A stretch of 64,000 bases of DNA from Verrucomicrobiales bacterium (GCA_015075445.1 JABTUJ010000010.1:124001-188000), one strand, 5' to 3'. Positions 42,550 to 52,522 are shown, numbered from the stretch's first letter. The notes: generated by a model not told the origin, from the sequence alone. Numbers and translations: made by a program.

Positions 42550-43827
42550 ATGAGAGCCTTACCGTTCCCCCACCCCGGCCTGTTCCTGGCCATCTTCGCC
42601 CTGGCCACCGCCCGGGCCGACGACTACCCCCAGTGGCGTGGTCCCCACCGCGACGGCCATGCCCGCGAGACCGACCTCCTCGCCTCGTGGCCCAAGGAGG
42701 GACCTCAACTCCGCTGGCAAGCGCAGCACCTGGGCTCGGGCTACTCGACGCCCGCCGTCGTCGGCCAGCGCCTCTACCTCATCAGCAACCACGGCCTCGA
42801 CAACGAATTCGTCCAAGCCCTCTCAACCGAGGACGGACAACCGGTCTGGACCAGGACCCTCGGCAAGGTGGGCAACCCCGACCAGAAACCCACCTTCCCC
42901 GCCGCCCGTTCCACCCCCACCGTCGACGGCACCCTGCTCTACGCCCTGGGATCCGATGGCGACCTCGTCTGCCTCGAATCCCTCACCGGCAACCTGCGCT
43001 GGCGTAAACAGCTCCGCCGTGACTTCGGCGGCACCCCCGGCACCTGGGCCTACGCCGAGTCCCCCCTCGTCGACGGCAACACACTTCTCTGCACGCCCGG
43101 CGGACCTCAAGCCACGCTCGTCGCCCTCGACAAACGCTCCGGCAACGTCCTCTGGAAAACCGCGCTGCCCGAAGCCGACGAAGCCTCTTACGCCTCCGCC
43201 ATCCGCCTCGACGTGGACGGTCTCCCGCAATACGTGCAGATGCTCCAGAAAGGGCTCGTCGGCGTCGAAGCCAAGACCGGCCGGTTCCTTTGGCGCTACG
43301 ACAAGACCATCAGCAAGTACGGCGCGAACATCCCCTCGCCCGTCGCCCATGCCAACCGCGTCTTCAGCGCCGGGGCCGGCACCGGCGGCGGCCTCGTCCA
43401 ACTCACCCGCCAGGACCAGACCATCGTGGCGGAACCCCTCTACTTCTCCCCCAAGCTCCCCACCGCCATCGGCGGCGCCGTCCGCGTCGGCGACTTCCTT
43501 TACGGCACGACCGGCCAGGCCATGCTCTGCGTCCGGTTCGATACCGGCGACATCCAGTGGGAGGAACGCGCCCTGGGCGCTGCGTCGATCTGCTGTGCCG
43601 ACGGCCGGCTCTACCTTCACGCCGAAAGCGGCGAAGTCGGTCTCGTGGAACCTACCCCCGAGGCGTACCGCGAAGCCGGTCGCTTCACGCCTCCGGACCT
43701 GCCGGCCCGCAGCAACGCCATGGAAAAAGCCTGGACCTACCCCGTCGTCGCCCATGGCCGCCTCTACCTCCGCGACCTCGACCGCCTCTGGTGCTATGAC
43801 GTCCGGAAATCGCCAGAGACCCCGTAG
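42550..43827 (+). CDS. Exported PQQ-like beta-propeller protein
   Basis: 425 residues with a short signal peptide (GLFLAIFALATARA). The mature start DDYPQWRGPHRDGHA and repeated blades with W-motifs (GQPVWTRTLGK, LTGNLRWRKQL, SGNVLWKTALP, TGRFLWRYDK) are typical of the PQQ-binding-like (outer membrane assembly BamB-like/quinoprotein-like) propellers common in this phylum. No PQQ-ligating residues can be recognised, so it may be non-catalytic. It lies 36 nt after the isomerase gene and likely shares its transcript. Confidence 0.85.
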   Translation: MRALPFPHPGLFLAIFALATARADDYPQWRGPHRDGHARETDLLASWPKEGPQLRWQAQHLGSGYSTPAVVGQRLYLISNHGLDNEFVQALSTEDGQPVWTRTLGKVGNPDQKPTFPAARSTPTVDGTLLYALGSDGDLVCLESLTGNLRWRKQLRRDFGGTPGTWAYAESPLVDGNTLLCTPGGPQATLVALDKRSGNVLWKTALPEADEASYASAIRLDVDGLPQYVQMLQKGLVGVEAKTGRFLWRYDKTISKYGANIPSPVAHANRVFSAGAGTGGGLVQLTRQDQTIVAEPLYFSPKLPTAIGGAVRVGDFLYGTTGQAMLCVRFDTGDIQWEERALGAASICCADGRLYLHAESGEVGLVEPTPEAYREAGRFTPPDLPARSNAMEKAWTYPVVAHGRLYLRDLDRLWCYDVRKSPETP

Positions 43828-43920
43828 CGATCACCCTCCCCTGTCTCCTGTCATCGCCTCGAGCCGAATACCCTCTCACCCGTTGCCACGCCACCAAGTC
43901 CCCCTCAACCCCCTCGATCC

Positions 43921-44841
43921 ATGAGCACTCCCCACAGCACCTGCGGCCTCAGCCGCCGCGAATTCCTCGGCCGCACCGCCTTGCTGGCCGGCGCCGCCTG
44001 GCTCCCGTCCACCACCGCGTTGGCTGCGACTCCGCCCCGCCGCACCCACGCCGACCAGGTGCCGCTCGGACAAACCGGCATCAAGACCAGCCGCCTCGGC
44101 TTCGGCACGGGCAGCCACAGCGGCAATGTCCAGAAGGCCCTGGGCAAGGACACCTTCACCAACCTCATCCACTACGCGTTCGATCAGGGCATCACCTTCA
44201 TCGACTGCGCCCAGAGCTACGCGACTTTCGAATGGATCGGCGACGCCATCAAAGGACTGCCGCGCGAGAAGCTCTTCCTCCAGTCCAAGGTCTCCGGCCA
44301 ACCCGAGAAGGTCCTCGAAGCCATCGACCGCCACCGCCGCATCTTCGACACCGATTACGTCGACAGCCTCCTCATTCACTGCATGGTCCAGGACGGCTGG
44401 ACCGATCCCTTCCGTCGCCTCATGGACGGCTTCGCCGAAGCCAGGCAGAAACAGTGGATCCGCGCCCAGGGCGTCTCCTGCCACAGCCTCCCGGCCCTGC
44501 GCAACGCCGTCGCTTCCGACTGGACCCAGGTCCACCTGGTGCGCCTCAACCCCCAGGGCGCCCACATCGATACCCCGACCGAAACCTGGAACGCCAAGAG
44601 CGATTCCACCCACCTCCCCCCGGTCGTCGAACAGGTGCGCGCCGCCCGCGCCAAAGGCCGGGGCATCCTCGGTATGAAACTCGTCGGCGACGGCGACTTC
44701 ACCCGGGCCGAGGACCGTGAGCAGGCCATGCAGTACGTGATGAAAGCCGACCTGGCCGACGCCGTCGTCATCGGCTTCAAGAGCCGTGCCGAGATTGACG
44801 AGTCGATCGCCCGCATGAATCGCGCCCTGGCCGCAAGCTGA
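43921..44841 (+). CDS. Tat-exported aldo/keto reductase
   Basis: 306 residues. Twin-arginine signal SRREFLGRTALLAGAAWLPS (11-30). AKR tetrad: D95 and Y100 in TFIDCAQSY, K123 in LQSKVSG and H153 in SLLIHCM. Exported AKR proteins with Tat signals are frequent in Verrucomicrobiota and are thought to be folded with cofactor before export, but their substrates are not known. It follows the PQQ-like gene by 93 nt and converges on the small PspC gene. Confidence 0.88.
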   Translation: MSTPHSTCGLSRREFLGRTALLAGAAWLPSTTALAATPPRRTHADQVPLGQTGIKTSRLGFGTGSHSGNVQKALGKDTFTNLIHYAFDQGITFIDCAQSYATFEWIGDAIKGLPREKLFLQSKVSGQPEKVLEAIDRHRRIFDTDYVDSLLIHCMVQDGWTDPFRRLMDGFAEARQKQWIRAQGVSCHSLPALRNAVASDWTQVHLVRLNPQGAHIDTPTETWNAKSDSTHLPPVVEQVRAARAKGRGILGMKLVGDGDFTRAEDREQAMQYVMKADLADAVVIGFKSRAEIDESIARMNRALAAS

Positions 44842-44857
44842 GCCCAGGCGATCTCCC

Positions 44858-45046
44858 TCAATCCTCCCCCTGCGGCATCAGAAACCACAGCACCAGATAG
44901 ACGATGATGCCGGGAAACGCCACGCTGAGCACCGACACCAGCACGTACATCACCCGCACACGAAACGGCGACCAGCCGAGGTACGCTGCCAACCCGCCAC
45001 ACACCCCGGCGATCAGGCAATCCTTCCGGGAACGCCGCAGTTGCAT
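44858..45046 (-). CDS. PspC-domain small membrane protein
   Basis: 62 residues from ATG 45046; the longer frame (to 45721) overlaps two genes. The sequence LRRSRKDCLIAGVCGGLAAY and the hydrophobic helix VRVMYVLVSVLSVAFPGIIV are the PspC domain, followed by VYLVLWFLMPQ. PspC proteins sense or buffer membrane stress. The short length, with only the PspC domain, is common. It is divergent from the HTH gene at 45200. Confidence 0.85.
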   Translation of the reverse strand: MQLRRSRKDCLIAGVCGGLAAYLGWSPFRVRVMYVLVSVLSVAFPGIIVYLVLWFLMPQGED

Positions 45047-45164
45047 GGCGCCCAGTCTCGCAAACGATGCCGTCGGCGGCGACCGCAAAGTTGACTCCTG
45101 TTGGGACGCCCAGCGTTCATCGCCGGAGACGCTCCAGACAGTAGCCGAATGCCGAACCTTGGCC

Positions 45165-45193
45165 TTGCCATGATCTTGCTGCATTTGCATTGT
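45165..45193 (+). promoter_or_regulatory. Candidate leaderless promoter of the HTH gene
   Basis: TTGCCA (45165-45170), 17 bp, CATTGT (45188-45193), then 6 nt to ATG 45200. It supports ATG 45200 over the in-frame ATGs at 45101 and 45170. Confidence 0.4.
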
Positions 45194-45199
45194 GCGCCC

Positions 45200-45688
45200 A
45201 TGCAGTCCCACGAGTTGCTCCGCGCCGTTTACGACACCGGCAACCCCAAGCAGATCTCGGCCGACCTCGGCCTCTCCCTCTCCCTGATCTACAAATGGGC
45301 CGAGCCCACCACCGAGACGGGCAGCGGCACCACCAACCCGCTGGACCGCCTCGAGCAACTCATCCGCAGCACGGCCGACGACCGCATCGTCCAGTGGGTG
45401 TGCCAGCGCGCCGGCGGCTTCTTCATCCGCAACCCGAAGGCCGTCTGGCCGCATCCTCCCGACCTCATCCCAGCCACCAACCAGGTCGTGCAGGAATTCG
45501 CCGACCTGCTCTCCGTCATCGCCTCGGCCGCCGCCGACAACGTCGTCTCCCACCCCGAAGCCAAGGCCATCCGCGCCCGGTGGGAAGACCTCAAGACCGC
45601 CACGGAAGCGTTCGTCCGCTGCTGCGAAGAAGGCAACTTCACCGCCCTGCGCGAAGCCGCCTCCGCGCGCCTCAAGTCCGCCGCCTGA
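45200..45688 (+). CDS. HTH protein (phage CII-like regulator fold)
   Basis: 162 residues from ATG 45200. The N-terminal helix-turn-helix is MQSHELLRAVYDTGNPKQIS followed by ADLGLSLSLIYKWAEP, similar to the CII-type DNA-binding domain. The rest is helical: IVQWVCQRAGGFFIRNPKAV, LIPATNQVVQEFADLLSVIA, a possible oligomer interface. It is probably a chromosomal transcription regulator; nothing else phage-like is nearby. A target cannot be named. The DUF1080 gene follows after 41 nt. Confidence 0.7.
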   Translation: MQSHELLRAVYDTGNPKQISADLGLSLSLIYKWAEPTTETGSGTTNPLDRLEQLIRSTADDRIVQWVCQRAGGFFIRNPKAVWPHPPDLIPATNQVVQEFADLLSVIASAAADNVVSHPEAKAIRARWEDLKTATEAFVRCCEEGNFTALREAASARLKSAA

Positions 45689-45729
45689 CCGCTCGCATCC
45701 CATCCCCATCGCCATCCCCATCCCCCGCC

Positions 45730-46362
45730 ATGAACCCGCTCCAATTCCTCGCCCGCACCTTGCTGCTCCCGCTCGTTCTGTCGCTGATCGCGCACACCGC
45801 GGAACCCGTGCCGCTCGCCGACGGCCGGACCTTTACCGGCTGGGAAGGCGATACGCAGCGGACGTGGCGCATTGTGGAGGGCGCCTTTGTGGGCGGGTCC
45901 CTCGCGGCGCCGGTGCCGCGCAACGAGTTCCTCTGCACCACTCGCGCCTACACGAACTTCGTCCTCCGCCTCGAATTCAAGGTTCTGGGCGAGGGCGCCA
46001 ACGCCGGCATCCAGATCCGCTCCCGTCGCGTCCCCAACCACCACGAGATGATCGGGTACCAGGCCGACCTCGGCGATCCCGAGTGGTGGGGCGCCCTCTA
46101 CGACGAATCCCGCCGCAACCGCGTGCTGGCCAAGCCGGACCGCGCCCAGGTGGATGCCGTCCTCAAGCGGGGTGACTGGAACCAGTACGTCATCCGCTGC
46201 GAAGGCCGGCGCATCCGTCTCTCCATCAACGGCGTTCCGACGGTGGACTACACCGAGCCGGACGAGAGTCTCGAACAGGCGGGCCTCATCGGCCTCCAGA
46301 TCCACGGTGGCCCGCCCAGCGAGGCGTGGTATCGCCGCCTCACGATCGAGGAACTGCCTTGA
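45730..46362 (+). CDS. Exported DUF1080 (3-keto-disaccharide hydrolase) protein
   Basis: 210 residues from ATG 45730. Signal peptide (ARTLLLPLVLSLIAHTAEP). The DUF1080 fold is plain: LADGRTFTGWEGDTQRTWRI, VEGAFVGGS, NFVLRLEFKVLGEGANAGIQ, IRSRRVPNHHEMIGYQAD and the ending GLIGLQIHGGPPSEAWYRRL. The family contains 3-keto-glycoside hydrolases of the Gfo/Idh/MocA-assisted sugar pathway; this gene fits the two Gfo/Idh/MocA-type genes of the window only loosely. Its end overlaps the convergent PAP2 gene by 23 bp. Confidence 0.88.
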   Translation: MNPLQFLARTLLLPLVLSLIAHTAEPVPLADGRTFTGWEGDTQRTWRIVEGAFVGGSLAAPVPRNEFLCTTRAYTNFVLRLEFKVLGEGANAGIQIRSRRVPNHHEMIGYQADLGDPEWWGALYDESRRNRVLAKPDRAQVDAVLKRGDWNQYVIRCEGRRIRLSINGVPTVDYTEPDESLEQAGLIGLQIHGGPPSEAWYRRLTIEELP

Positions 46363-47305
46363 GGGGCCCGACCTCCGGCACCCCCCGTCGAGCCCCCCAA
46401 CCGACGCTGTGCGCGTAGAGCCAGTTGCCCAGGGGAACCAGCACGGCGGCCACGGCGATTCCGGCCACCACATCCACGGCGTAGTGGAACCGGCAGTACA
46501 CCGTCGAGAGGCACAGCAACACCGCCACCCCCAGATGCACGTGCCGGATCCGCGGCAGATACCGGAACGAAAACCACACTGTCACCAGCGCCACGGCCAC
46601 GTGGCTGCTGGGCAACGCCGCCCCCGCCGGTTCCGCAACCGCGTAGATCAGTGCGATGATCCGATAAAACACGCCGCGTAGAACCACCTCCGGATAGGGA
46701 TGCTGCACCCCCAGCGCCAGCCACTCTTCCGGCAACCGATAGCCATCCACCTCGTGGAAGAAGAGCCGCGGCCCCGAGACCGGCAGGAAGATGTAACTGA
46801 AGTAGCAGCAGTAGAACACAAAGGAGACCACCGAGACGTAGTGGAAGAACTGCGACCGGTTCCGCCGGAACAGCGCCAGACCCACCCCTACGATCATCAC
46901 GTAGTACGAGAAGTACGCCGCGTAGAACAGCTCACTCACGGCCAGGTAAGGCAGGGCATGCATGAACGCCAGGCTGGGCTGGAACCCGAACAGCCGCTGC
47001 TCGAATGCCGCCACCTGCGCGTCCAGGTACTGCGACACGATCATCCGGTTCAGCATCCCGGTCTCGTCGTAGAAGGCCGTGTACAGGAGCACCGGGTAGA
47101 AGTGCCGCAGGAAATCCAACACCCGGTTCTGCGGCCGGCGTGCGTGCGCCTGGATCAATCCATGCACCAACGCCAGACCCACCAGATGCGCCCCCACCAG
47201 CAACGGCCACGCCGGCACCCGCTCGTTGTGGAACAGCAACACCAGCAACCCCACCAGGGCGATGTACCCCTGCGTGGCATAGTCCACAAAGGTATAATGC
47301 TTCAT
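46340..47305 (-). CDS. PAP2 family (AUR1-like) phosphotransferase/phosphatase, membrane protein
   Basis: 321 residues from ATG 47305 (ATG 47326 adds 7). Several membrane helices, and the three PAP2 signatures: LPVSGPRLFF, PSSH235 and CRFH274-x3-D278. The stretch YLDAQVAAFEQRLFGFQPSL before the core is that of the AUR1-type (PAP2_3) branch, whose eukaryotic and Bacteroides members transfer inositol phosphate onto ceramide. It is the last gene of a minus-strand unit with a serine palmitoyltransferase and an epimerase, so a role in making a phosphosphingolipid head group is likely, but the head group cannot be told. It could also be a plain lipid phosphatase. Confidence 0.75.
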   Translation of the reverse strand: MKHYTFVDYATQGYIALVGLLVLLFHNERVPAWPLLVGAHLVGLALVHGLIQAHARRPQNRVLDFLRHFYPVLLYTAFYDETGMLNRMIVSQYLDAQVAAFEQRLFGFQPSLAFMHALPYLAVSELFYAAYFSYYVMIVGVGLALFRRNRSQFFHYVSVVSFVFYCCYFSYIFLPVSGPRLFFHEVDGYRLPEEWLALGVQHPYPEVVLRGVFYRIIALIYAVAEPAGAALPSSHVAVALVTVWFSFRYLPRIRHVHLGVAVLLCLSTVYCRFHYAVDVVAGIAVAAVLVPLGNWLYAHSVGWGARRGVPEVGPLKAVPRS

Positions 47306-47345
47306 CGGTCGTTCGCTGCCACCCATCGACGCCGGCGCACCTGGC

Positions 47346-48325
47346 TCACAGCCATCCCTCCTCCGCATACCACGCCCGCGTTCGCGCCAACCCCTCGCGC
47401 AACGGCGTGGCGCAGACCGCCCCCAGCGTCGTCCGCAGCCGCGTCGTATCTGCCACCCACCCCGCCGCCCTCAACTCACGCCGCTTGCCGTGCGCCAACA
47501 CCGTCGGTCGCCGCGTGACCGCCGCCCAAACGCTCGCCCCCGCACACACCACCGTCAGCGCCGCCAACGGCACCGGCAGACGCCGCACCCGCCGCCCCGT
47601 CGTCGCCGCGATGGCCTCCACCAGCCCCCGCGCCGTCACGACTTCCGCCGAGGCCACATTCAGCGTCTGCCCCGCTGCCGCGGGCGCCATCAGCGCGCGC
47701 ACCACCACGTCGGCCAGATCCGGCGCATACACCAGACTCAACTCCTGCCGGCCCCTGCCAAAGACTGGAACCACCTCGCCGCTGCCGCGCGGAACAGCCG
47801 CAGGAACTCCCGGTCCTGCGCCCATACCCCCACCGGTCGCAGCACCGTGTACTCGCACCGGCATCCCTGGGTCACCTCGCGTTCCCCGGCCAGTTTGCTG
47901 CGACCGTAGGCCGACAACGGCTCCGGCGGATCCTCCTCCCGCGCCGGCGCCGCCCGCGTTCCACTGCGACCCGCCGCCAGGCTCGATACCAACACCAGCC
48001 TCCGGATCGCCGGACGCGCTTCGTTCACCGCCTCCACGAGCCGTCGCGTCCCCCCCTGATTGGCCCGGAACAACCCTTCGGCCGCCAGCGCCTTCGTCGC
48101 CCCCGCGCAGTGAATCACCTCCCCCACGCCTTCCAGCGCCGCCCGCAAGCTGGCCTCGTCCTCGAAGCTGCCGTACCGCACCGCCACGTGTGGCAGGTGA
48201 CCCGCGATGAACCGGGTGTCCCCCTGTCGCCGCAACAGCACCGCGCACTCCCGCCCCTCGGCCCTGAGCCGGTCCAGGATATGGCTGCCCACGAAGCCAT
48301 TCGCACCCGTGAGCAGAACGCGCAT
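47346..48325 (-). pseudogene. NAD-dependent epimerase/dehydratase (CerR-like), one frameshift
   Basis: From ATG 48325 (MRVLLTGANGFVGSH; GxxGxxG at G7-G10-G13) the protein keeps the extended-SDR pattern: IHCAGATKALAAEGLF, VLVSSLAAGR, YGRSK and CEYTVLRPVGVW. At about 47771-47790 the frame shifts, and the other frame continues with VVPVFGRGRQELSLVYAPDL and LRTTLGAVCATPLREGLART. The full length of 980 nt is one base short of 327 codons, so one deletion explains it. Relatives next to serine palmitoyltransferase reduce 3-ketoceramide (CerR) in Caulobacter. Without the frameshift it would be a working enzyme, so a sequencing error is plausible. Confidence 0.7.
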
Positions 48326-48403
48326 GCTGTTCATCAACGAGGAAACGCCACCTCCGCGGAAATCAAGCCGGGCCCCTCTCGTCGCCGGATCGCGCGGCCC
48401 GGC

Positions 48404-49735
48404 TCAGAGCAGGCCAAGCTCCCGGCCCACCCGGGCCATCTTGTCGAGCGCGAAGTCGATCTGGGCATCGGTGTGCGTGGCCATGAGGCTCAACCGCAGC
48501 AGCTCCTGACCCGGCGGAACCCCGGGCGCCACCACCGGGTTCACAAACACCCCCTCCTCCTCGAGGCGTTTGCAGAAGCGGAACGTGCTCATCATGTCGC
48601 GCACATACACCGGCAGGATGGGCGTGTGCGAGGCCCCCAGATCAAAGCCGAGCCCGAGCAGCCCGTGCTTCATCCGCTCCGTGTTGTGCCACAACCGCTG
48701 GATGCGCTCCGGCTCGCTCATCATGATCTCGAGCGCCGCCAGCGTCGCTCCGGCGTTGGCGGGACTCATGCTGGCGCTGAAGATCAGCGCACTCGAATGG
48801 TGCTTGAGATAATCGATCGTCGCCGCGTCCGCCGCAATGAACCCGCCCAGGCTCGCCAGCGACTTGCTGAACGTGCCCATGATCAGATGCACCTCGTCGG
48901 TCAACCCGAAGTGGCTGGCCGTCCCCGCCCCGCGCTCGCCCAGCACCCCGATCGCATGCGCATCATCCACCATCACCACCGCCCGATGCGCCTGCGCCAG
49001 CCGACATAGCTCCGGCAACTGGATGATGTCGCCTTCCATGCTGAACACCCCGTCCACCACGATCAGCTTGCCCGCCTCCGGCTCGATCTGCTGCAGCCGG
49101 TTCTCCATCGCCGCCATGTCGCGGTGTGCAAACCGGATGAACTTGCCCGGCGACAGCAAACACCCCGCCACGATGCTCGCGTGGTTGCTCTTGTCCGCAA
49201 TGATGTACTCCCCCTTGCCCACCAGCGTGCTGATCACCCCCAGGTTCACCTGGAACCCCGTGCTGTACAGCAGCACCGCTTCCTTCTTCACCAGCCGCGC
49301 CAGCGCCGCCTCAAGCTCGAGATGAATCTCCAGCGTGCCATTCAGAAACCGCGAGCCCGCACAGCCGGTCCCGTACCGCGCCACCGCTGCCCGCGCGGCC
49401 TCCTTGATCTTCGGATGGTTCGTCAGCCCCAGATAGCTGTTCGAGCCCAACATCAACACCTTCCGCCCGTTGATCAGCACCTCGGTGTCCTGCGCCGACT
49501 CGATCGTCCGGAAGTACGGGTAAAGCCCCGTCGCCCGCACCTCCGCGGCGCTCCGGTAGTTCCGCACCTTCGCAAACAAGGGAAGACCCTCCGCCGTCGA
49601 CCGCCGCTCCTCGCCCCCGCGACCCGGGCGCGGGCTTGCCGTCGTGGGTTCCGCGCGCTCGCGGGGTGCCGCAACCGGCAGGGGTGAACCATTGCCAGGC
49701 TTGTTAAGTACCGCTGTGTAACTCTCGCGTTTCAT
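48404..49735 (-). CDS. spt: Serine palmitoyltransferase (PLP-dependent alpha-oxoamine synthase)
   Basis: 443 residues, about 50 longer than Bacteroides Spt because of a Pro/Arg-rich N-terminal extension. It condenses serine with a long acyl thioester to 3-ketosphinganine, the first step of sphingolipid synthesis. Typical Spt features: [64 protein letters not shown]185AS, DDAH260AIGVLG, and the PLP lysine in GTFSK291SLASLGG. The conserved ending [17 protein letters not shown] is present. It could in principle be 2-amino-3-ketobutyrate ligase or BioF, but GLYPYFR and the neighbours favour Spt. It starts the minus-strand sphingolipid-like trio. Confidence 0.8.
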   Translation of the reverse strand: MKRESYTAVLNKPGNGSPLPVAAPRERAEPTTASPRPGRGGEERRSTAEGLPLFAKVRNYRSAAEVRATGLYPYFRTIESAQDTEVLINGRKVLMLGSNSYLGLTNHPKIKEAARAAVARYGTGCAGSRFLNGTLEIHLELEAALARLVKKEAVLLYSTGFQVNLGVISTLVGKGEYIIADKSNHASIVAGCLLSPGKFIRFAHRDMAAMENRLQQIEPEAGKLIVVDGVFSMEGDIIQLPELCRLAQAHRAVVMVDDAHAIGVLGERGAGTASHFGLTDEVHLIMGTFSKSLASLGGFIAADAATIDYLKHHSSALIFSASMSPANAGATLAALEIMMSEPERIQRLWHNTERMKHGLLGLGFDLGASHTPILPVYVRDMMSTFRFCKRLEEEGVFVNPVVAPGVPPGQELLRLSLMATHTDAQIDFALDKMARVGRELGLL

Positions 49736-49845
49736 GTCTTCGTGGAATCACGCCTGTGAGTGGCAACCCCACAGACCCGACGGCCGCTGGCCAGGCCGCG
49801 CGGCTGGCACCCTCGGACGGGAAAGTCGGCAATGTTTGCAGACCG

Positions 49846-49875
49846 AGCGTCCGTTCTCCGCCAACGCTGTGTCAA
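49846..49875 (-). promoter_or_regulatory. Possible promoter of the spt unit
   Basis: On the minus strand a perfect TTGACA (49870-49875), 18 bp, then GACGCT (49846-49851), about 105 nt before ATG 49735. The -10 box is poor. The rest of the 228-bp gap to the divergent kinase gene shows nothing clear. Confidence 0.3.
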
Positions 49876-49963
49876 GTGGTTTCCCGCCCCCGCAAAAGTG
49901 AGTGACAACCCGTGCGCCGTGGCCCACCGTGCGCCCGGCACCCCGCGGCCAACGGACCCCGTC

Positions 49964-51506
49964 ATGGACTACCTCATCGGCATCGACCTCGGCTCCACGA
50001 CCCTCAAGGCCGTGGCCTATGACTTGCACGGACATAAGGTCGCCGGCGCCAGCCGCCCCACCCAGCGGTTCCATCCCCACCCGGAGCACCCCGACTGGAC
50101 CGTCTGGGAACCCGAGCAGATCTGGGGCGGCACCGCCGACGCCCTCCGCGACGCCGTCGCCCAACTGCCCGACCCGTCCCGGATCCGCGCCGTCGCCGTC
50201 ACCGGCATGGGCATGGACGGCCTGCCCGTGGATGAGCACGGACGCTGGCTCTACCCGTTCATCAGTTGGCACGACCCCCGCACCGGCCCGCAGTTCGCCT
50301 GGTGGCGGGAACACATCGGCGTCGAACGGCAGTTCGCCATCGGCGGCAACCCGCTCTGGCCCATCAACTCCGCCCTCCGCATCCGGTGGATCGCCGAGCA
50401 CGAACCCGCCGTCTACCAGCGCTGCCACAAATGGCTGCTCATCGAGGACTTCCTCAACCACCAACTGTGCGGCCGGATGGTCACCGACCACAGCATGGCC
50501 TCGTGCACCCTGCTCTTCGACCAACGCCGCCGCCAGTGGTCCGATGAATTGATCCAGCGCTCCGGCCTCCGCCCCGACCTCCTCTGCGAAGCCCTCCCCG
50601 CCGGAACCCCCATCGGCGAGGTCCACGAAACCGCCGCCCGCCGCACCGGTCTCCCCGCCGGCACCCCCGTCGTCCTGGGAGGCCACGACCATCTCTGCGG
50701 CGCCTTGCCCATGGGCGCCTTCCGCCCGGGCACCGCCCTCAGCGTGTCCGGCACCTGGGAAATGGTCACCACCGCCACCGCGCAACCACTGCTCGAGGAC
50801 GGCTTGCGCGCGGCGGGCATGACGGTTCAAGCCCACGTCGTTCCGGATTGCCACGCCCTCTGGGGCGGCAATGTCGCGGGCGAGATGGTCGAGTGGTTCC
50901 GCCGTTGCTGGGCCGGCCACGGCGCCCGCCTCGCCGACCCCGCCTGGTCCTGGGACACGTTGATGCCCGAGGCTGCCGCCGCCCCACCCGGTGCCCAGGG
51001 CGTTTTGTTTCTTCCTCACATGTCCGGCGCCGCCTGCCCGGTGGTCGACGCCCAAAGTTTGGGGACTTTCGCCGGCCTCCATCCCCGGGTGAACCGCGGC
51101 GACCTCCTGCGCGCCATCATCGAGGGCCTCAACTACCTGTTCCGCGACATCCTCCAGGAGATGGAACGGGGCCTGCGCCGTCCCCTGGAACGCGTCGTCG
51201 TTGCGCGCATGGCGCCGCCCGCAACCCTTCTGGATGCAGAACAAGGCCGACGTCGCCGGCCGCCCCCTCGAAGTCTCCGAACTCGAGGAGGCCACCCCCT
51301 TGGGCGCCGCCATTCTCGCCGGCATCGGCGTCGGCCTCTACCGGGACGCCCAGGACGCCTACGACCGCCTCGACCACCGCCGCACCGTGTTCCATCCCGA
51401 CCCTGCCCGCGCCGCCCAATACGCGCGTTGGTTCCCGCTTTACCAGCAGCTCTACCCGGCCACCCGCCAACTGCATCATCAGTTGTCTCAGGAATTCACC
51501 ACGTGA
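49964..51506 (+). pseudogene. FGGY-family carbohydrate kinase, frameshifted
   Basis: From ATG 49964: MDYLIGIDLGSTTLKAVAYD, the phosphate-1 motif, then AVTGMGMDGLPVDEHG, VVLGGHDHLCGALPMGAF, LSVSGTWEM and GVLFLPHMSGAACPV. At about 51201-51231 the frame is lost; homology goes on in another frame (PFWMQNKADVAGRPLEVSEL, ATPLGAAILAGIGVGLYRD) to TGA 51504-51506. The total length (1543 nt) is two bases short of 515 codons, so two close one-base deletions explain it. The intact enzyme would phosphorylate a sugar such as xylulose or erythritol. GTGA overlap with the next gene shows they were coupled. Confidence 0.75.
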
Positions 51507-52522
51507 ACGGCAAGCAACGCATCCTCTCCGCCTTGCGCCGCGAGGTCCCCGACCGCGTCCCCACCTTCGAGTGGTTCATCGACACTTCCGTGGGCCAGGC
51601 CCTCGTCGGCAGCGGCGACCTCCTCGACATCGTCCAGCGCCTTGACCTCGATGGCATCAACCTCCGCCCCGATTACCGGCGACGGTCCCGCGACGACGTC
51701 ACCTTCACCGATGAGTGGGGTATCACGCGTCAGTTGACCGGCGACGTCCTCCCCGCCGTCATCGAGAGCCCGATCCCCGACATCACCCGGCAGGCGGACT
51801 ACCGTTTCCCGGACCCCCACGCCGCCGATCGCTTCCGCAGCGTCGAACGCGCGCTGGAACGTTTCGGAGACACCCGGGCCATCGTCCTCAACCTGCGCGA
51901 CGGCTTCTCCGACCTGCGCGATCTGCTCGGCTACGAAAACTGCCTCATGAGCCTCCTGCTCGAGCCGGCTGCCTGCTCGGATCTGCTGGCGCGCGCCGTC
52001 GACTACAACCTCGCCCTCGCCGCCGTCGCCCGGCAGCGTTACGGCCTTGAAATCCTGGGCACCACCGACGACATCGCCAACGCGCGCGGGCTACTCATGC
52101 GTCCGGAGACCTACTTCGAGCGGCTCGCGCCCATGTTCCGTCACGTCATCGCGGGCTATCGCGACCTCGGCTACCGATGCATCAAGCATTCGGATGGCAA
52201 CGTGGATGCCGTGAGCGACTTCTGGCTCGAGTGCGGCATTGCCTGCCTGGATCCCATCGACCCCGGCGCGGGCTACACGATGGCCGGCATGAAGGCCCGC
52301 TACGGCCACCGGCTCTGCCTGAAGGGCAACATCGATTGCACCGGGGCGCTCTGTGATGGTACGCCCGAGCAAGTGGAAGCCGAGGTCCGCCGTTGCCTCC
52401 TCGAGGGTAGTCCGGGGGGCGGCTTCATCCTGTCCTCGAGCAACACGATCCACCGCGGGGTCCGGCCGGCCAACTACCGCGCCCTGCTCGCCACGCTCCA
52501 CCGCAATGGGGTCAAACATTGA
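51503..52522 (+). CDS. Uroporphyrinogen decarboxylase-family (MtaA/CmuA-like) protein
   Basis: 339 residues from GTG 51503, overlapping the kinase stop. The URO-D barrel is visible: NGKQRILSALRREVPDRVPT, VIESPIPDITRQADYRFPDP, GTTDDIANARGLLMRPETYF, YRCIKHSDGNVDAVSDFWLE and GYTMAGMKARYGHRLCLKGN. These are the methyltransferase-type rather than haem-making members, which often act on methylated corrinoids or on unknown one-carbon substrates. The last codons (RNGVKH, stop) lie in a repeat end at 52503, so the natural C-terminus may be slightly changed. It is linked to a sugar kinase, so a role in sugar-derived methyl use is possible. Confidence 0.8.
   Translation: MNGKQRILSALRREVPDRVPTFEWFIDTSVGQALVGSGDLLDIVQRLDLDGINLRPDYRRRSRDDVTFTDEWGITRQLTGDVLPAVIESPIPDITRQADYRFPDPHAADRFRSVERALERFGDTRAIVLNLRDGFSDLRDLLGYENCLMSLLLEPAACSDLLARAVDYNLALAAVARQRYGLEILGTTDDIANARGLLMRPETYFERLAPMFRHVIAGYRDLGYRCIKHSDGNVDAVSDFWLECGIACLDPIDPGAGYTMAGMKARYGHRLCLKGNIDCTGALCDGTPEQVEAEVRRCLLEGSPGGGFILSSSNTIHRGVRPANYRALLATLHRNGVKH

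Noticed and set aside
45200..45688. Prophage remnant, because of the CII-like HTH protein
   Set aside because: No other phage gene, integrase or attachment site is found, and the gene lies between ordinary chromosomal genes.
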